Assembly (NCBI RefSeq): GCF_031458235.1
Contig: NZ_JAVDYB010000001.1
Span: 7,961,001-8,025,000, forward strand
Source: Catenuloplanes atrovinosus
GTDB lineage: Bacteria; Actinomycetota; Actinomycetes; Mycobacteriales; Micromonosporaceae
Direction of reading: 5' to 3'
Length of the DNA stretch: 64,000 nucleotides
Part shown: piece by piece, positions 19,636 to 29,463 of the stretch
Position numbering within the stretch: the stretch's first letter is position 1
Layout: each line of letters opens with the position of its first letter
Notes under the pieces: generated by a model
Told to the model about the DNA's origin: nothing
The model's input: only the letters and a program-made list of their open reading frames with translations
Database searches by the model: none
Translations under genes and position numbers: made by a program

Positions 19636-19760
19636 CTCCTGGTTTCGTCTGCTACGCCTGTGTAAAGAATTTGTGCTTGCCTCTATGCGAATACATCGAG
19701 ATCGGGTGGGATGCTTCCAGGCCGCCATCGGCGGCCGTCCCTCGACTCGAGAGGAAGCAG

Positions 19761-21464
19761 ATGGTGAGCAGACGCTTCACCGCCGGCTCGGTCGCGACCG
19801 TGACCGGGCTGGCGTTGGTGCTGGCGGTCCCCGCCGGGGCGGCCACCGCCGCACCGGCCGCGGCCGGCGCGGCCGAATACACGGTGGTCGCGGAGGACGG
19901 TGTCTCCACCGCCGCGGCCACGGCGGCGATCGCGGCCGCCGGCGGCACGGTGGTCGAGAGCAACGACAGCGTCGGCACGTTCACGGTGACCGCCGGTGCG
20001 GCCGACTTCGCGGCGAAGGCCGCGGCCTCGACCGCGCTGATCGGCGCCTCGAGCAACGACCGCGCGATCGGCAAGGCGCCCAAGCTCGACCTGGTCGAGC
20101 AGGAGGCACTGCTGGCGCCCTCGTCCCGGGCCGCGGCCAAGCGCGGCGGCCACGGCGGCCCGAAGCTCGACCCGCTGGACGAGAAGCTCTGGGGCCTGGA
20201 GCAGGTCCGCTCCGACGACGCCCGCCGGGTGGAGCCGGGCGACCGCGGCGTGACGGTCGGCATTCTGGACACCGGCGTGGACGCCAGCAACCCCGACATC
20301 GCGGCCAACTTCAGCTGGAAGCTGTCCCGCAACTTTGCGCGCGATATCCCGGACGTCGACGGCCCGTGTGAGGTCGAGAGCTGCCTCGACCCGGTCGGCA
20401 CGGACGACGCCGGCCACGGCACGCACGTCGCCGGCACGATCGGCGCGGCGGTCAACGGCTCCGGCATCTCCGGCGTGGCGCCGAACGTCACGCTGGTCGA
20501 GCTGAAGGGCGGCCAGGACTCCGGATACTTCTTCCTGGAGTCGGTCGTCAACGCGCTGACCTACGCCGGCGACGCGGGCCTGGACGTGGTGAACATGTCC
20601 TTCTACATCGACCCGTGGCGCTTCAACTGCCTGAACAACCCGGCCGACTCGGCCGCCGAGCAGGCGGAGCAGCGGGCCACCATCACCGCGGTCCGGCGTG
20701 CGCTGACCTACGCGCACAACAAGGGCGTGACGCTGGTCGGCTCGCTCGGCAACAGCCACGAGGACCTGGGCAACCCGCGGCCGGACGCGTCCAGCCCGAA
20801 CTACCCGGGTGGCACCGAGCGGCCGCGCGAGATCGACAACGCGACCTGCTTCGACCTGCCGGCCGAGGGCCCGTTCGTGATCGGTGTGTCCGCGACCGGC
20901 CCGTCCGGCCGCAAGTCCGACTACTCGAACTGGGGCACGGAGCAGATCTCCGTCGCCGCGCCGGGTGGCTGGGCCACGGACACGCAGGGCACCGGTGACA
21001 CGTTCGCCAATCGGATCCTCTCGGCGTACCCGCTGAAGGTCCTGCAGGAGATCGGCCGGGTGGACGCGGAGGGCAACATCGTCCCCGGCTTCGAGAACCG
21101 GGTGTTCAAGGACTGCACCAAGGCCGGCGCGTGCGGGTACTACGCGTACCTGCAAGGCACGTCGATGGCGTCGCCGCACGCCTCCGGCGTCGCCGGGCTG
21201 ATCGTGTCGAAGTTCGGCACGCCGGACTGGCGCCGTGGCGGGCTGACGCTCCCGCCGAACTGGGTCGAGCAGCACCTCTACCGCACCGCGGCGGAGCAGG
21301 CCTGCCCGACGCCGGCGCTGATCAGCTACGCGGAGGTGGGCCTGTCGGCCGAGTACGACGCGCTGTGCACCGGCACGAAGAACTTCAACAGCATCTGGGG
21401 GTACGGGATCGTGGACGCCTACAAGGCCGTCACCACCCCGCTCCAGCCCTGGGTGAAGCCGTAA
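19761..21464 (+). CDS. Secreted S8 family serine protease (subtilase)
   Basis: 567 residues. Signal peptide at 1-30 (SRRFTAGSVATVTGLALVLA...), then an Ala-rich pro-region resembling an I9 inhibitor (EYTVVAEDGVSTAAATAAI). The catalytic domain follows, with triad residues D170 (GILDTGVD), H219 (GHGTHVAG) and S468 (GTSMASPH). A Cys-containing insert around 203-210 and other Cys suggest disulfides. An extracellular endopeptidase. ATG 19761 is preceded by GAGAGGAAG; GTG 19764 is an alternative. Followed by a strong hairpin. Confidence 0.92.
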   Translation: MVSRRFTAGSVATVTGLALVLAVPAGAATAAPAAAGAAEYTVVAEDGVSTAAATAAIAAAGGTVVESNDSVGTFTVTAGAADFAAKAAASTALIGASSNDRAIGKAPKLDLVEQEALLAPSSRAAAKRGGHGGPKLDPLDEKLWGLEQVRSDDARRVEPGDRGVTVGILDTGVDASNPDIAANFSWKLSRNFARDIPDVDGPCEVESCLDPVGTDDAGHGTHVAGTIGAAVNGSGISGVAPNVTLVELKGGQDSGYFFLESVVNALTYAGDAGLDVVNMSFYIDPWRFNCLNNPADSAAEQAEQRATITAVRRALTYAHNKGVTLVGSLGNSHEDLGNPRPDASSPNYPGGTERPREIDNATCFDLPAEGPFVIGVSATGPSGRKSDYSNWGTEQISVAAPGGWATDTQGTGDTFANRILSAYPLKVLQEIGRVDAEGNIVPGFENRVFKDCTKAGACGYYAYLQGTSMASPHASGVAGLIVSKFGTPDWRRGGLTLPPNWVEQHLYRTAAEQACPTPALISYAEVGLSAEYDALCTGTKNFNSIWGYGIVDAYKAVTTPLQPWVKP

Positions 21465-21495
21465 CCACCTAATCAAGATCATTCGCTGGTACGAT

Positions 21496-21524
21496 GGCCG
21501 GTCCCCGCGAGGCGGGGGCCGGCC
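21496..21524 (+). terminator. Strong hairpin between the subtilase and cysS
   Basis: GGCCGGTCCCCGC and GCGGGGGCCGGCC form a 13-bp stem (one G-U pair) with a 3-nt loop. It ends the subtilase unit and lies 14 nt before the cysS start. Confidence 0.7.
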
Positions 21525-21526
21525 GT

Positions 21527-21532
21527 TACCCT
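21527..21532 (+). promoter_or_regulatory. -10 element (TACCCT) for cysS
   Basis: 6 nt before GTG 21539. The GGAGG that touches the GTG has zero spacing and cannot work as a normal ribosome-binding site, so a leaderless start explains the layout better. Confidence 0.5.
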
Positions 21533-21538
21533 TGGAGG

Positions 21539-22957
21539 GTGACACTACGCTTGTACGACACCGCGACCCGCTCGGTGCGGGACTTCGTCCCGCGGTCACC
21601 CGGCAAGGTCGGGATCTACCTGTGTGGTCTCACCGTTCAGGCGCCGCCGCACATCGGCCACCTCCGCTCCGGGGTCAACTACGACGTCCTCCGGCGCTGG
21701 CTGCTGCGCTCCGGATACGACGTGACGTTCGTCCGCAACGTGACGGACATCGACGACAAGATCCTCGCGAAGTCCACCGAGCAGGGTCGCCCGTTCTGGT
21801 CCATCGCGTATGAGAACGAGGTCAAGCTCGCCGCGGCGTACCGGTCACTCAACGTGCTCCCGCCGACGTACGAGCCGCGTGCCACCGGTCACATCCCGGA
21901 GATCCAGCAGATCATCGCGAAGCTGATCGAGGACGGTCATGCGTACCCGGCCGCGGACGGCTGCGGCGACGTCTACTTCTCGGTCCGCAGCTTCCCGGCG
22001 TACGGCGCGCTCTCCGGCCAGCACCCGGACGACATGCAGGAGGCGGCGGACAGCGAGGCCCGCGCCAAGCGGGACCCGCGCGACTTCGCGCTGTGGAAGG
22101 GCGTGAAGGAGTCCGAGCCGCTGGCCGGCAGCTGGCCGTCGCCGTGGGGCCGCGGCCGGCCCGGCTGGCACATCGAGTGCTCCGCCATGTCCTGGCGCTA
22201 CCTCGGCGAGGACTTCGACATCCACGGCGGCGGGCTCGACCTCCAGTTCCCGCACCACGAGAACGAGATCGCCCAGTCCCGCGCCGCCGGGTTCGGCTTC
22301 GCCGGCTACTGGGTGCACCACGCGCTGCTCAACCTCGGCGCGTCGAAGATGAGCAAGTCGACGGGGAACGTGCTGGATCTCGCGCACGTGGCCGGCATCG
22401 GCGTGCGCCCGGTCGAGCTGCGCTACTACGAGGCGCAGCCGCACTACCGGTCGACCATCGACTACTCGGACGACGCGCTGCGCGAGGCCGCGGTGGCATA
22501 CCGGCGGATCGAGGGTTTCGTCCAGCGCGCCGCCGAGCTGACCGGCCCGGGTGAGCTGGGCGACATCCCGCCCGCGTTCGCGGCCGCGATGGACGATGAT
22601 CTGAATACGTCCGCGGCGCTCGCGGTCGTGCACGAGTCGATGACCCGCGGCAACACCGCGCTCAGCGCCGGCGACCGGTCGACGGTCGCCGCCGTGCTGG
22701 CCGAGGTGCGTGCCATGCTGGACGTGTTCGGCGTCGACCCGCTGGACCCGGCCTGGCAGGCCGGCGGCGGTGGCGCCGGCGACCTCCGCCCGGTGATCGA
22801 CTCACTGGTCGCGCTCGCGCTCGAGCAGCGCACCGCCGCGCGCGCCCGCAAGGACTGGCAGGCCGCCGACGCCGTGCGTGACCAGCTCAAGAACGCCGGC
22901 ATCGCGGTGGAGGACACCCCGGCCGGGCCACGATGGACCATTGGGGAGCAGCACTGA
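21539..22957 (+). CDS. cysS: Cysteine--tRNA ligase
   Basis: 472 residues, class I aminoacyl-tRNA synthetase charging tRNA-Cys. Zinc ligand C29 in IYLCGLTVQ. The HIGH motif is at 38-41 ([10 protein letters not shown]). Further zinc residues lie in HIECSAMS and [17 protein letters not shown] is present at about residue 270. GTG 21539 gives the conserved family N-terminus ([10 protein letters not shown]); an ATG at 21494 would start inside the hairpin. The stop overlaps the rlmB start (TGATG), the usual actinobacterial cysS-rlmB pair. Confidence 0.96.
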   Translation: MTLRLYDTATRSVRDFVPRSPGKVGIYLCGLTVQAPPHIGHLRSGVNYDVLRRWLLRSGYDVTFVRNVTDIDDKILAKSTEQGRPFWSIAYENEVKLAAAYRSLNVLPPTYEPRATGHIPEIQQIIAKLIEDGHAYPAADGCGDVYFSVRSFPAYGALSGQHPDDMQEAADSEARAKRDPRDFALWKGVKESEPLAGSWPSPWGRGRPGWHIECSAMSWRYLGEDFDIHGGGLDLQFPHHENEIAQSRAAGFGFAGYWVHHALLNLGASKMSKSTGNVLDLAHVAGIGVRPVELRYYEAQPHYRSTIDYSDDALREAAVAYRRIEGFVQRAAELTGPGELGDIPPAFAAAMDDDLNTSAALAVVHESMTRGNTALSAGDRSTVAAVLAEVRAMLDVFGVDPLDPAWQAGGGGAGDLRPVIDSLVALALEQRTAARARKDWQAADAVRDQLKNAGIAVEDTPAGPRWTIGEQH

Positions 22958-24090
22958 TGCCGGGCAACTCGCAGCGCAGGAACAAGCGCGTCACGCCGAA
23001 GAAGGGCGCGTCGCAGGGTTCCGGCGGAAAGAACCGGTCCGGCCTCGCCGGCCGTGGCCGCACGCTGCCGGCGGACGAGCGTCCCTGGCACAAGGGCTAC
23101 TCCGGCACCGAGCCGCTGCCCGAGAAGACCGCGCGCAAGCAGGACAAGGAGCGCCGGGCCGCGGCCGCCGAGGGCCGCGCGCCCAAGGTCGGCATGCCCG
23201 GCACCAAGGACACCACCTGGGGCAGGAACGGCACCGGCCGCGGCGCCCCGGCGTCCGGTCGCGGCGCGCTCGCCGGTGGCCGCGGTGCCGGCAAGGTCGG
23301 CGCGCGCGGCCCGCGGATCGCGCCGGGCCGCCGCTCCACGCCGCCGAAGGACTCGCCCGAGCTGCTGGTCGGCCGCAACCCGGTGGTCGAGGCGCTGCGC
23401 TCCGGCGTGCCCGCGACCGCGCTCTACGTGGCGCACGGCATCGAGATGGACGAGCGCGTCCGCGAGGCGGTGCGCACCTGCGCCGACAAGGGCATCGCCA
23501 TCATGGAGGTGAGCCGGGCCGAGCTGGACCGGATCACCGGCGGGGTGCTGCACCAGGGCATCGGCGTGCAGGTGCCGCCGTTCGCCTACGAGGACTTCTC
23601 CGACCTGGTGGCCGCCGCGCTGGAGCAGACCGCGCCGCTGCTGGTCGCGCTGGACGGCGTCACCGACCCGCGCAACCTCGGCGCCGTGATCCGGTCCGCC
23701 GCCGCGTTCGGCGCGCACGGCATCTTCGTGCCGGAGCGCCGCGCCGCCGGGATCACCGCGACCGCGTGGCGCACCAGCGCCGGCGCGGCCGCCCGCCTCC
23801 CGGTCGCCCAGGTGACGAACCTGACCAGGGCGATCAAGGCCTGTCAGCAGGAGGGCTTCCTGGCGATCGGGCTGGACGCGGACGGTGCCACCGACGTCTA
23901 CCACCTGGAGGCGGCCACCGGCCCGACCGTGGTGGTGGTCGGCTCCGAGGGCCGCGGCCTGTCCCGGCTGGTCGGCGAGACCTGCGACCTGCGCGTCTCG
24001 ATCCCGATGGCCTCGGACGTGGAGTCGCTGAACGCGTCGGTCGCCGCCGCGGTCGCCCTTTCGGAGATCACGCGTCGCCGTAACGCCTGA
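22957..24090 (+). CDS. rlmB: 23S rRNA (guanosine(2251)-2'-O)-methyltransferase
   Basis: 377 residues. SpoU/TrmH-family (SPOUT) methyltransferase modifying G2251 in the ribosomal P-loop region. A substrate-binding domain starts [16 protein letters not shown] (about 131-146). The knotted SAM-binding domain has [30 protein letters not shown] and [15 protein letters not shown]. The first 125 residues are a basic, Gly/Arg/Lys-rich low-complexity extension usual in actinobacterial members, probably RNA-binding. ATG 22957 overlaps the cysS stop. Confidence 0.94.
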   Translation: MPGNSQRRNKRVTPKKGASQGSGGKNRSGLAGRGRTLPADERPWHKGYSGTEPLPEKTARKQDKERRAAAAEGRAPKVGMPGTKDTTWGRNGTGRGAPASGRGALAGGRGAGKVGARGPRIAPGRRSTPPKDSPELLVGRNPVVEALRSGVPATALYVAHGIEMDERVREAVRTCADKGIAIMEVSRAELDRITGGVLHQGIGVQVPPFAYEDFSDLVAAALEQTAPLLVALDGVTDPRNLGAVIRSAAAFGAHGIFVPERRAAGITATAWRTSAGAAARLPVAQVTNLTRAIKACQQEGFLAIGLDADGATDVYHLEAATGPTVVVVGSEGRGLSRLVGETCDLRVSIPMASDVESLNASVAAAVALSEITRRRNA

Positions 24091-24161
24091 GCTGCGCCGG
24101 GTCACTACCATGCGAGGCTGATCTCCCGGAGCGGCCGGGATGCGGCGAGGGAGACACCGGC

Positions 24162-26897
24162 ATGAGGCAGGACGGCCCGTACGGGCTGGGCGTCGATCTC
24201 GGCACGTCCAACACGGTCGCCGTGCTGTACACGCCGGACGGCCGCACCCGCCCGCTGCTGTTCGACGGCCAGCCGATCATGCCCTCCGGCGTCTACCTGG
24301 ACCCGGAGGGCCGGCTGCACGTCGGCCGGGACGCGCAGCGCCTCGCCCAGGCCGACCCGGCCCGCTACGAGCCGAACCCGAAGCGCCGCATCGACGAGAC
24401 GTCCGTGCTGCTCGGCGACCGCGAGGTCCCGGTCGTCGACCTGCTCGCGGCCGTGCTGGCCGCGGTCGCCCGCGCCGCCGTGGAGGCGGTCGGCTTCCTG
24501 CCGCCGGCCATGCTCACCCACCCGGCCGCGTGGGGCCCGGTCCGCCGGGAGACCCTGGCCCAGGCGGTCGCGCGGGCGGGCTGGCCGCCGGTCGGGCCGC
24601 GCGGGATCCGGTTCACCCCGGAGCCGGTCGCGGCCGCGCGGTACTTCGCCGAGGTGCTCAGCCGCCCGGTGCCGGCCGGGTCCGCGCTCGCGGTCTTCGA
24701 CTTCGGCGGCGGCACGCTGGACGTGGCGGTGGTCCGCAACGACGGTCTCGGTCCGGCCGGCCGGCCGGTCTTCTCCGTGGTCAGCTCCGGCGGCGTCGCC
24801 GACCTGGGCGGGCTGGATCTGGACGCCGCGCTGGTCGAGCACGTCGGGCGCCTGCTGACCGCGCCATCCCCGCACGCCGCGCCGGACGGCCCGACCCAGC
24901 GGCTGGACATCGGCGCGGCGCAGGCGTGGGAGGCGCTGCTCCGGCCCGCCACCGCGACCCAGTGGCGCAACCGCCGCCAGCTCTGGGACGACGTGCGCGG
25001 CGCCAAGGAGATGCTGTCCCGGGCCACGGTCGCGCCGATCGCGGTGCCGGGCGTCGAGCGCGCGGTGCACCTGACCCGCGAGGAGCTGGAGCAGGTGATC
25101 ACGCCGCTGCTGCGCCGCGGCGTGCACGAGACCGCCGGCGTGATCCGCGCGGCCGGCACCACGCCGGACCGGCTGGCCGGGCTGTTCCTGGTCGGCGGCT
25201 CGTCCCGGGTGCCGATGGTGGGCCGCCTGCTCCACTCCGACCTGCACATCGCGCCGACCGTGCTGGAGCAGCCGGAGCTGCCGGTCGCGGAGGGCGCGCT
25301 GGCCGAGCTGCTCTCCACCGCCGCGCCGATCGCGCCGCCGGTGTCGCCCGCATCCGCGCCCCCGGTCTCACCCGCATCCGTGCCCCCGGTCTCGGCACCC
25401 CCGATCTCGGGACCTCCGACGTCCGGACCCCCGGCTTCCGCGCCGCCCGTGTATTCGGGACCGCCGCCGAAGTCCCGCCGGCCGCTGCTGCTGGCCGGCC
25501 TGGCCGCCTCGGTCGTGCTGATCCTGCTGGTCACGGCCGGCGTCGTCTACCTGAGCGGGTGGAACCGCCCGTCCCGGATCACCTTCCAGACGATGGAGCC
25601 GGGAACCGAGTTCCCGGCCGTCACGGACGACCCGGACGCCTACGTCAGCGACTTCTTCACCGGGGTCGTCGGCGACCGCGCGTTCGTCGCCGCCCAGCGC
25701 CCGGACAAGACGCTGGAGATCAAGGGCATCGACCTGGCCCGGAACGAGCGGCTGTGGCTCCAGACCACCGCGCAGGCCGCGCCGGTGAGCTGGTCGGAGC
25801 TGCACACCACGGAGCGGTACGTGATCGTCGCCGGTGCCCCGTTCACCGACGACTCCCCGGGTCCGCTGGCCGTCTACGACCGAGACGGCACGCACCTGTG
25901 GAACGGCGAGCTGGCGCTCAACCAGCAGTTCGTGGTCTTCGAGGACCGCCTGGTGCTGATCGACCCGAAGGGACGCAAGCTCGTCGGGCTCGACCTGGCG
26001 ACCGGCGACCCGCGCTGGGAGCTGCCGGTGCCGGTCGGCGAGTTCTCCGAGGCGTTCCGCATCGCGCGGATCAGCTCACCCGGCGAGCTGACCGGACCCG
26101 CCCGGCCCGGCGGCACGCCGATGTGGCCGAACCCGGCCGCCGCGCAGCGGTTCGTGCTGGTGACCTCGGACCAGCGCGCCCGCGTGGTGGACGCGACCAA
26201 CGGCCGGGTCACGTCCGAGCGGTCGGTGGCGATCGAGCCCGCCTACCTGACCCCGAGCCTCGGCATGCAGATCCTGGCCGACGACGACCGGCTCTACATC
26301 GGCACCACCGGGGACGGCTACCGGATCGACGCGTACGACCTGGACTCGGACGCCGCGCCGGTGGTCGTCTACAACGGCGCCCACGACCGGCGGCTCGAGA
26401 CGCTGATCCCGTGCGGCGACGACCGGCTCTGCCTGGCCGACATCGGCGAGGAGAACACGGAGGCGGTCGCGGCCGTCGACGTCCCGGCGGACGGGACCGC
26501 GAAGGAGGCCTGGCGCCGGGACGACGTCAAGGGCCTGGTCGCCACGACCGACCCGGGCGCGATGGTCGCCACCGGCGACGGGCTGCTGGTCTGGCGCAAG
26601 GCCGAGGACGGCAGCTTCCGGACGTCGCTCTACGACGCGGCCGGCACGAAGGTCTTCGACTGGAGCGGCGTCGGCGCCCGGCTCAACGCGCGCAGCTTCC
26701 TGCTCTTCGACCGCGCGTTCTCCTCGTCCGGCGCGGAGAGCGTGCCGCTGGCCGCGGTGGTCGACGACGACCGGGACCCGCAGCAGATCGGCACGCTGAT
26801 CGAGGCGCGGCTCGGCTCGTGCTCCTGGAACGCGACGACCATCGTCTGCGGCAGCGGCGACAACGGCTTCCGCGTGCAGCACTTCGCCGAGGACTGA
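24162..26897 (+). CDS. Hsp70-like ATPase fused through a membrane helix to a beta-propeller
   Basis: 911 residues. Residues 8-385 are a DnaK-like actin-fold ATPase: phosphate-1 VDLGTSNTV, phosphate-2 FDFGGGTLDVAVV (179-191) and the adenosine motif LVGGSSRVPMV (343-353). The peptide-binding domain of a true chaperone is absent. A Pro/Ser-rich linker (390-437, PPVSPAS-like units) leads to one transmembrane helix (441-465). The remaining 440 residues form an outer PQQ-like propeller with ATGDPRWELP and GRVTSERSVAIEP-type blades. The layout implies signalling or force transfer across the membrane; the function is unknown. Confidence 0.85.
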   Translation: MRQDGPYGLGVDLGTSNTVAVLYTPDGRTRPLLFDGQPIMPSGVYLDPEGRLHVGRDAQRLAQADPARYEPNPKRRIDETSVLLGDREVPVVDLLAAVLAAVARAAVEAVGFLPPAMLTHPAAWGPVRRETLAQAVARAGWPPVGPRGIRFTPEPVAAARYFAEVLSRPVPAGSALAVFDFGGGTLDVAVVRNDGLGPAGRPVFSVVSSGGVADLGGLDLDAALVEHVGRLLTAPSPHAAPDGPTQRLDIGAAQAWEALLRPATATQWRNRRQLWDDVRGAKEMLSRATVAPIAVPGVERAVHLTREELEQVITPLLRRGVHETAGVIRAAGTTPDRLAGLFLVGGSSRVPMVGRLLHSDLHIAPTVLEQPELPVAEGALAELLSTAAPIAPPVSPASAPPVSPASVPPVSAPPISGPPTSGPPASAPPVYSGPPPKSRRPLLLAGLAASVVLILLVTAGVVYLSGWNRPSRITFQTMEPGTEFPAVTDDPDAYVSDFFTGVVGDRAFVAAQRPDKTLEIKGIDLARNERLWLQTTAQAAPVSWSELHTTERYVIVAGAPFTDDSPGPLAVYDRDGTHLWNGELALNQQFVVFEDRLVLIDPKGRKLVGLDLATGDPRWELPVPVGEFSEAFRIARISSPGELTGPARPGGTPMWPNPAAAQRFVLVTSDQRARVVDATNGRVTSERSVAIEPAYLTPSLGMQILADDDRLYIGTTGDGYRIDAYDLDSDAAPVVVYNGAHDRRLETLIPCGDDRLCLADIGEENTEAVAAVDVPADGTAKEAWRRDDVKGLVATTDPGAMVATGDGLLVWRKAEDGSFRTSLYDAAGTKVFDWSGVGARLNARSFLLFDRAFSSSGAESVPLAAVVDDDRDPQQIGTLIEARLGSCSWNATTIVCGSGDNGFRVQHFAED

Positions 26898-26907
26898 CCC
26901 GGCAGGA

Positions 26908-27564
26908 TCAAGAGCCCTCCACGGTACGCACGGAAGCCGCCACCCCGCCCAGCCGGCGCCGGACCACGTGCAGCGCCAGCAGCGTGTAACCGGCCAGGAT
27001 CGGGACCAAAATCACCTGGATGAGGTAGCCGAGCGCGATCGTGAACGCCATGATCCCCGCGCTCGCCGCCGGCAGCGCCGGCCGGGACACGGCCAGCCGG
27101 GCGGCGTCCCGGGTGGCGGCGCGCCAGCCCGCACCCGCGCGGCCGAACTCGACCACGACCATGGCCGCGAAGCCGGCACCGGCCACCGCCAGCGCCAGCG
27201 TCGCCCAGATCAGCGGCGGGCCGCCCGGCGCCAGGCCGACGCTCAGCGCGTGCACGTTGAGCCGGATCAGCACGCCGAACGCGATCAGCACCAGCAGCGG
27301 CGGGATGCCGGGCAGCAGCCCGTGCCGGAAGTGGCGCGCGGTCTCGCGTACCCCCGGGAACCGCTCCTGATCCGTCCATCGGGCGACCGCCGCGGAGGCG
27401 GTGCCGACGGCCGCGCCCGCGGTGATCACCGGCAGCGCGGCCAGCGTCATCACGATGCCGGTCAGGGCCAGGTCGGAGGCGGCGCGGAGGGTGTCCCGCC
27501 AGTCGCGCCGGACCGGAGGCCGGGGAACGTCCTCCACCGGCCCGGGCGACTGGCGGTCATCCAC
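26908..27564 (-). CDS. YesL-like (DUF624) membrane protein
   Basis: 218 residues with five or six hydrophobic helices. The start RRDWRDTLRAASDLALTGIVMTLAALPVIT and the segment ARWTDQERFPGVRETARHF match YesL/DUF624 proteins, which are commonly encoded with carbohydrate ABC importers and whose role is unknown. It begins 9 bp after the stop of the second permease gene, so it is the last gene of the importer operon. It converges on the Hsp70-propeller gene with a 10-bp gap. Confidence 0.8.
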   Translation of the reverse strand: MDDRQSPGPVEDVPRPPVRRDWRDTLRAASDLALTGIVMTLAALPVITAGAAVGTASAAVARWTDQERFPGVRETARHFRHGLLPGIPPLLVLIAFGVLIRLNVHALSVGLAPGGPPLIWATLALAVAGAGFAAMVVVEFGRAGAGWRAATRDAARLAVSRPALPAASAGIMAFTIALGYLIQVILVPILAGYTLLALHVVRRRLGGVAASVRTVEGS

Positions 27565-27573
27565 GACGAATCC

Positions 27574-28446
27574 TCAACCCTTCAGGCCGCTGGTGTTGAT
27601 GCCCTCGACCAGCATCCGCTGGAACGCGACGAAGAACAGGAACACCGGCAGCAGCGACAGCACGGACATGGCGAACATCGCGCCGAGCGAGCTCTGCCCG
27701 GTCGAGTCGATGAACAGCCGCAGCGCGATCGGGACCGTGTAGTCCTCCAACTCGTTCAGGTAGACCAGTTGGGTGAAGAAGTCGTTCCAGGTCCAGATGA
27801 ACGAGAAGATCGCGGTGGTGACCAGCGCGGGCCGGCTCAGCGGCAGGATCACGTGCCAGAACACGCCGTACGGTGAGCAGCCGTCGATCGTCGCGGCCTC
27901 GTCCAGGTCGCGCGGGATGCCCCGCATGAACTGGACCATGAGGAACACGAAGAACGCCTCGGTGGCCAGCGCCTTCGGCACGATCAGCGGCAACAGCGGG
28001 GTGTCGATCCAGCCCAGCGTGTTGAACACGATGTACTGCGGGATGATCAGCACGTCGCCGGGGAGCAGCAGCGTACCGATCATGATGGCGAACCAGAGTC
28101 CGCGCATCGGGAACCGCAGCCGGGCGAACGCGTACGCCGCGATCAGGCAGGACACCGCGTTCGCGATCACGGTGAGCAGCGCGATCACGGTGCTGTTGAT
28201 GAAGAACCGGGTGAAGCTGACGTCGAAGCTGTTCCACCCCGCGGCGTAGTGCGACAGCGTGAACTCGGTCGGCAGCACGGAGATGTTGCTGGCGATCTCC
28301 GCGTCCGACTTGAACGACGAGCCGATCACCCAGGCCAGCGGGTAGAGCACCAGCAGCAGGCCGACGATCAGCACGGCCAGCCGGACCGCCTGCCCGGCGC
28401 TGAACCGGTTCTTCCGGACGGTGACGTGCGGCGCCACAGCGGTCAT
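27574..28446 (-). CDS. Carbohydrate ABC transporter permease (MalG/UgpE type)
   Basis: 290 residues, six transmembrane helices. The EAA loop that docks the ATPase reads EAATIDGCSPYGVFWHVILP. CUT1-family inner-membrane subunit for uptake of oligosaccharides. ATG 28446 overlaps the stop of the other permease gene by 4 nt. Substrate is inferred only from neighbours (uronate and pectate lyase genes). Confidence 0.93.
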   Translation of the reverse strand: MTAVAPHVTVRKNRFSAGQAVRLAVLIVGLLLVLYPLAWVIGSSFKSDAEIASNISVLPTEFTLSHYAAGWNSFDVSFTRFFINSTVIALLTVIANAVSCLIAAYAFARLRFPMRGLWFAIMIGTLLLPGDVLIIPQYIVFNTLGWIDTPLLPLIVPKALATEAFFVFLMVQFMRGIPRDLDEAATIDGCSPYGVFWHVILPLSRPALVTTAIFSFIWTWNDFFTQLVYLNELEDYTVPIALRLFIDSTGQSSLGAMFAMSVLSLLPVFLFFVAFQRMLVEGINTSGLKG

Positions 28447-29432
28447 CGGTCATCCCCATCGGCGTAGTGCACCCAGAACCGGCCGGTGCTGAACAGGACG
28501 ATCGTCAGGATGCCGATCGTCAGCAGGAACACCCAGGCGAGCGCGGACGCGTACCCCATGTCGAACTCGGCGAAGCCGCGCTTGTAGAGGTAGAGCGTGT
28601 AGAGCAGCGTGGAGTCGACCGGGCCGCCGTTGCCGTTGCTGATCACGAACGCGGACGTGAAGCTCTGGAATCCGCGGATCGTCTCCAGCACCAGGTTGAA
28701 GAAGATCACCGGCGAGAGCATCGGCATCGTGACGTGCCAGAACTGCCGCCACGGGCTGGCCCCGTCGACGGACGCGGCCTCGTACAGCTCGACCGGCACC
28801 TGCTTGAGCCCGGCCAGGAAGATCACCATGGGCGCGCCGAACTGCCAGATGCCCAGGATGATCAGGGTGCCGAGCGCGTAGTCCGGGTCGTTGACCCAGG
28901 CCTGCCCGGTGATCCCGAAGAAGGCCAGGAACTCGTTGACCGCGCCGTCGCCGGCGAACAGGGCGCTCCACACCAGCGCGAGCGCGACGCTGCCGCCGAG
29001 CAGCGACGGCAGGTAGAACAGGCCGCGGAACAGCCCGACGCCGCGCCAGGCGCGGTTCAGCAGCAGCGCCACCGCGAGCGCGGCGGCGAGCTTGAGCGGC
29101 ACCATCACCAGCGCGTAGCCGAGCGTCACGGTGACCGCGCGGTAGAACTGCGGGTCGTTCGTGAACATCGTGCGGTAGTTCTCCAGCCCGATCCACTCGA
29201 CGTCCTCCCAGGTGGAGAAGACCGAGTAGTCGGTGAAGCTGAGGTAGAGCGACAGCAGCATCGGGATGGCGGTGATGCCCATCAGGCCGAGCAGCCAGGG
29301 GGAGAGGAATACGTACCCGGCCACGCCTTCCCGGCCGCGCCCGCCACCGGCCCCCCGTCGCTTGCGTGCGACGGGGGACCCGCGGCCGGGCTGCTCGGGG
29401 ACGACCGGGGCGGATGCCGTGGTCAGTGCCAC
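28443..29432 (-). CDS. Carbohydrate ABC transporter permease (MalF/UgpA type)
   Basis: 329 residues. A Gly/Arg-rich N-terminus precedes six transmembrane helices. The EAA loop is EAASVDGASPWRQFWHVTMP. It pairs with the MalG-type permease encoded directly downstream. GTG 29432 follows AAGGAGG with 7-nt spacing. Confidence 0.93.
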   Translation of the reverse strand: MALTTASAPVVPEQPGRGSPVARKRRGAGGGRGREGVAGYVFLSPWLLGLMGITAIPMLLSLYLSFTDYSVFSTWEDVEWIGLENYRTMFTNDPQFYRAVTVTLGYALVMVPLKLAAALAVALLLNRAWRGVGLFRGLFYLPSLLGGSVALALVWSALFAGDGAVNEFLAFFGITGQAWVNDPDYALGTLIILGIWQFGAPMVIFLAGLKQVPVELYEAASVDGASPWRQFWHVTMPMLSPVIFFNLVLETIRGFQSFTSAFVISNGNGGPVDSTLLYTLYLYKRGFAEFDMGYASALAWVFLLTIGILTIVLFSTGRFWVHYADGDDR

Positions 29433-29463
29433 GAGCGTGCCTCCTTATCCAGGTGCGGGAGCG

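Noticed and set aside
21494-21496. ATG 21494 as the cysS start
   Set aside because: It lies at the foot of the terminator hairpin and adds 15 residues not seen in cysteinyl-tRNA synthetases; GTG 21539 matches the family N-terminus.
25330-25470. Repetitive CCCCCGGTCTC-like stretch as a separate element
   Set aside because: It encodes the Pro/Ser-rich linker of the Hsp70-propeller protein in frame.
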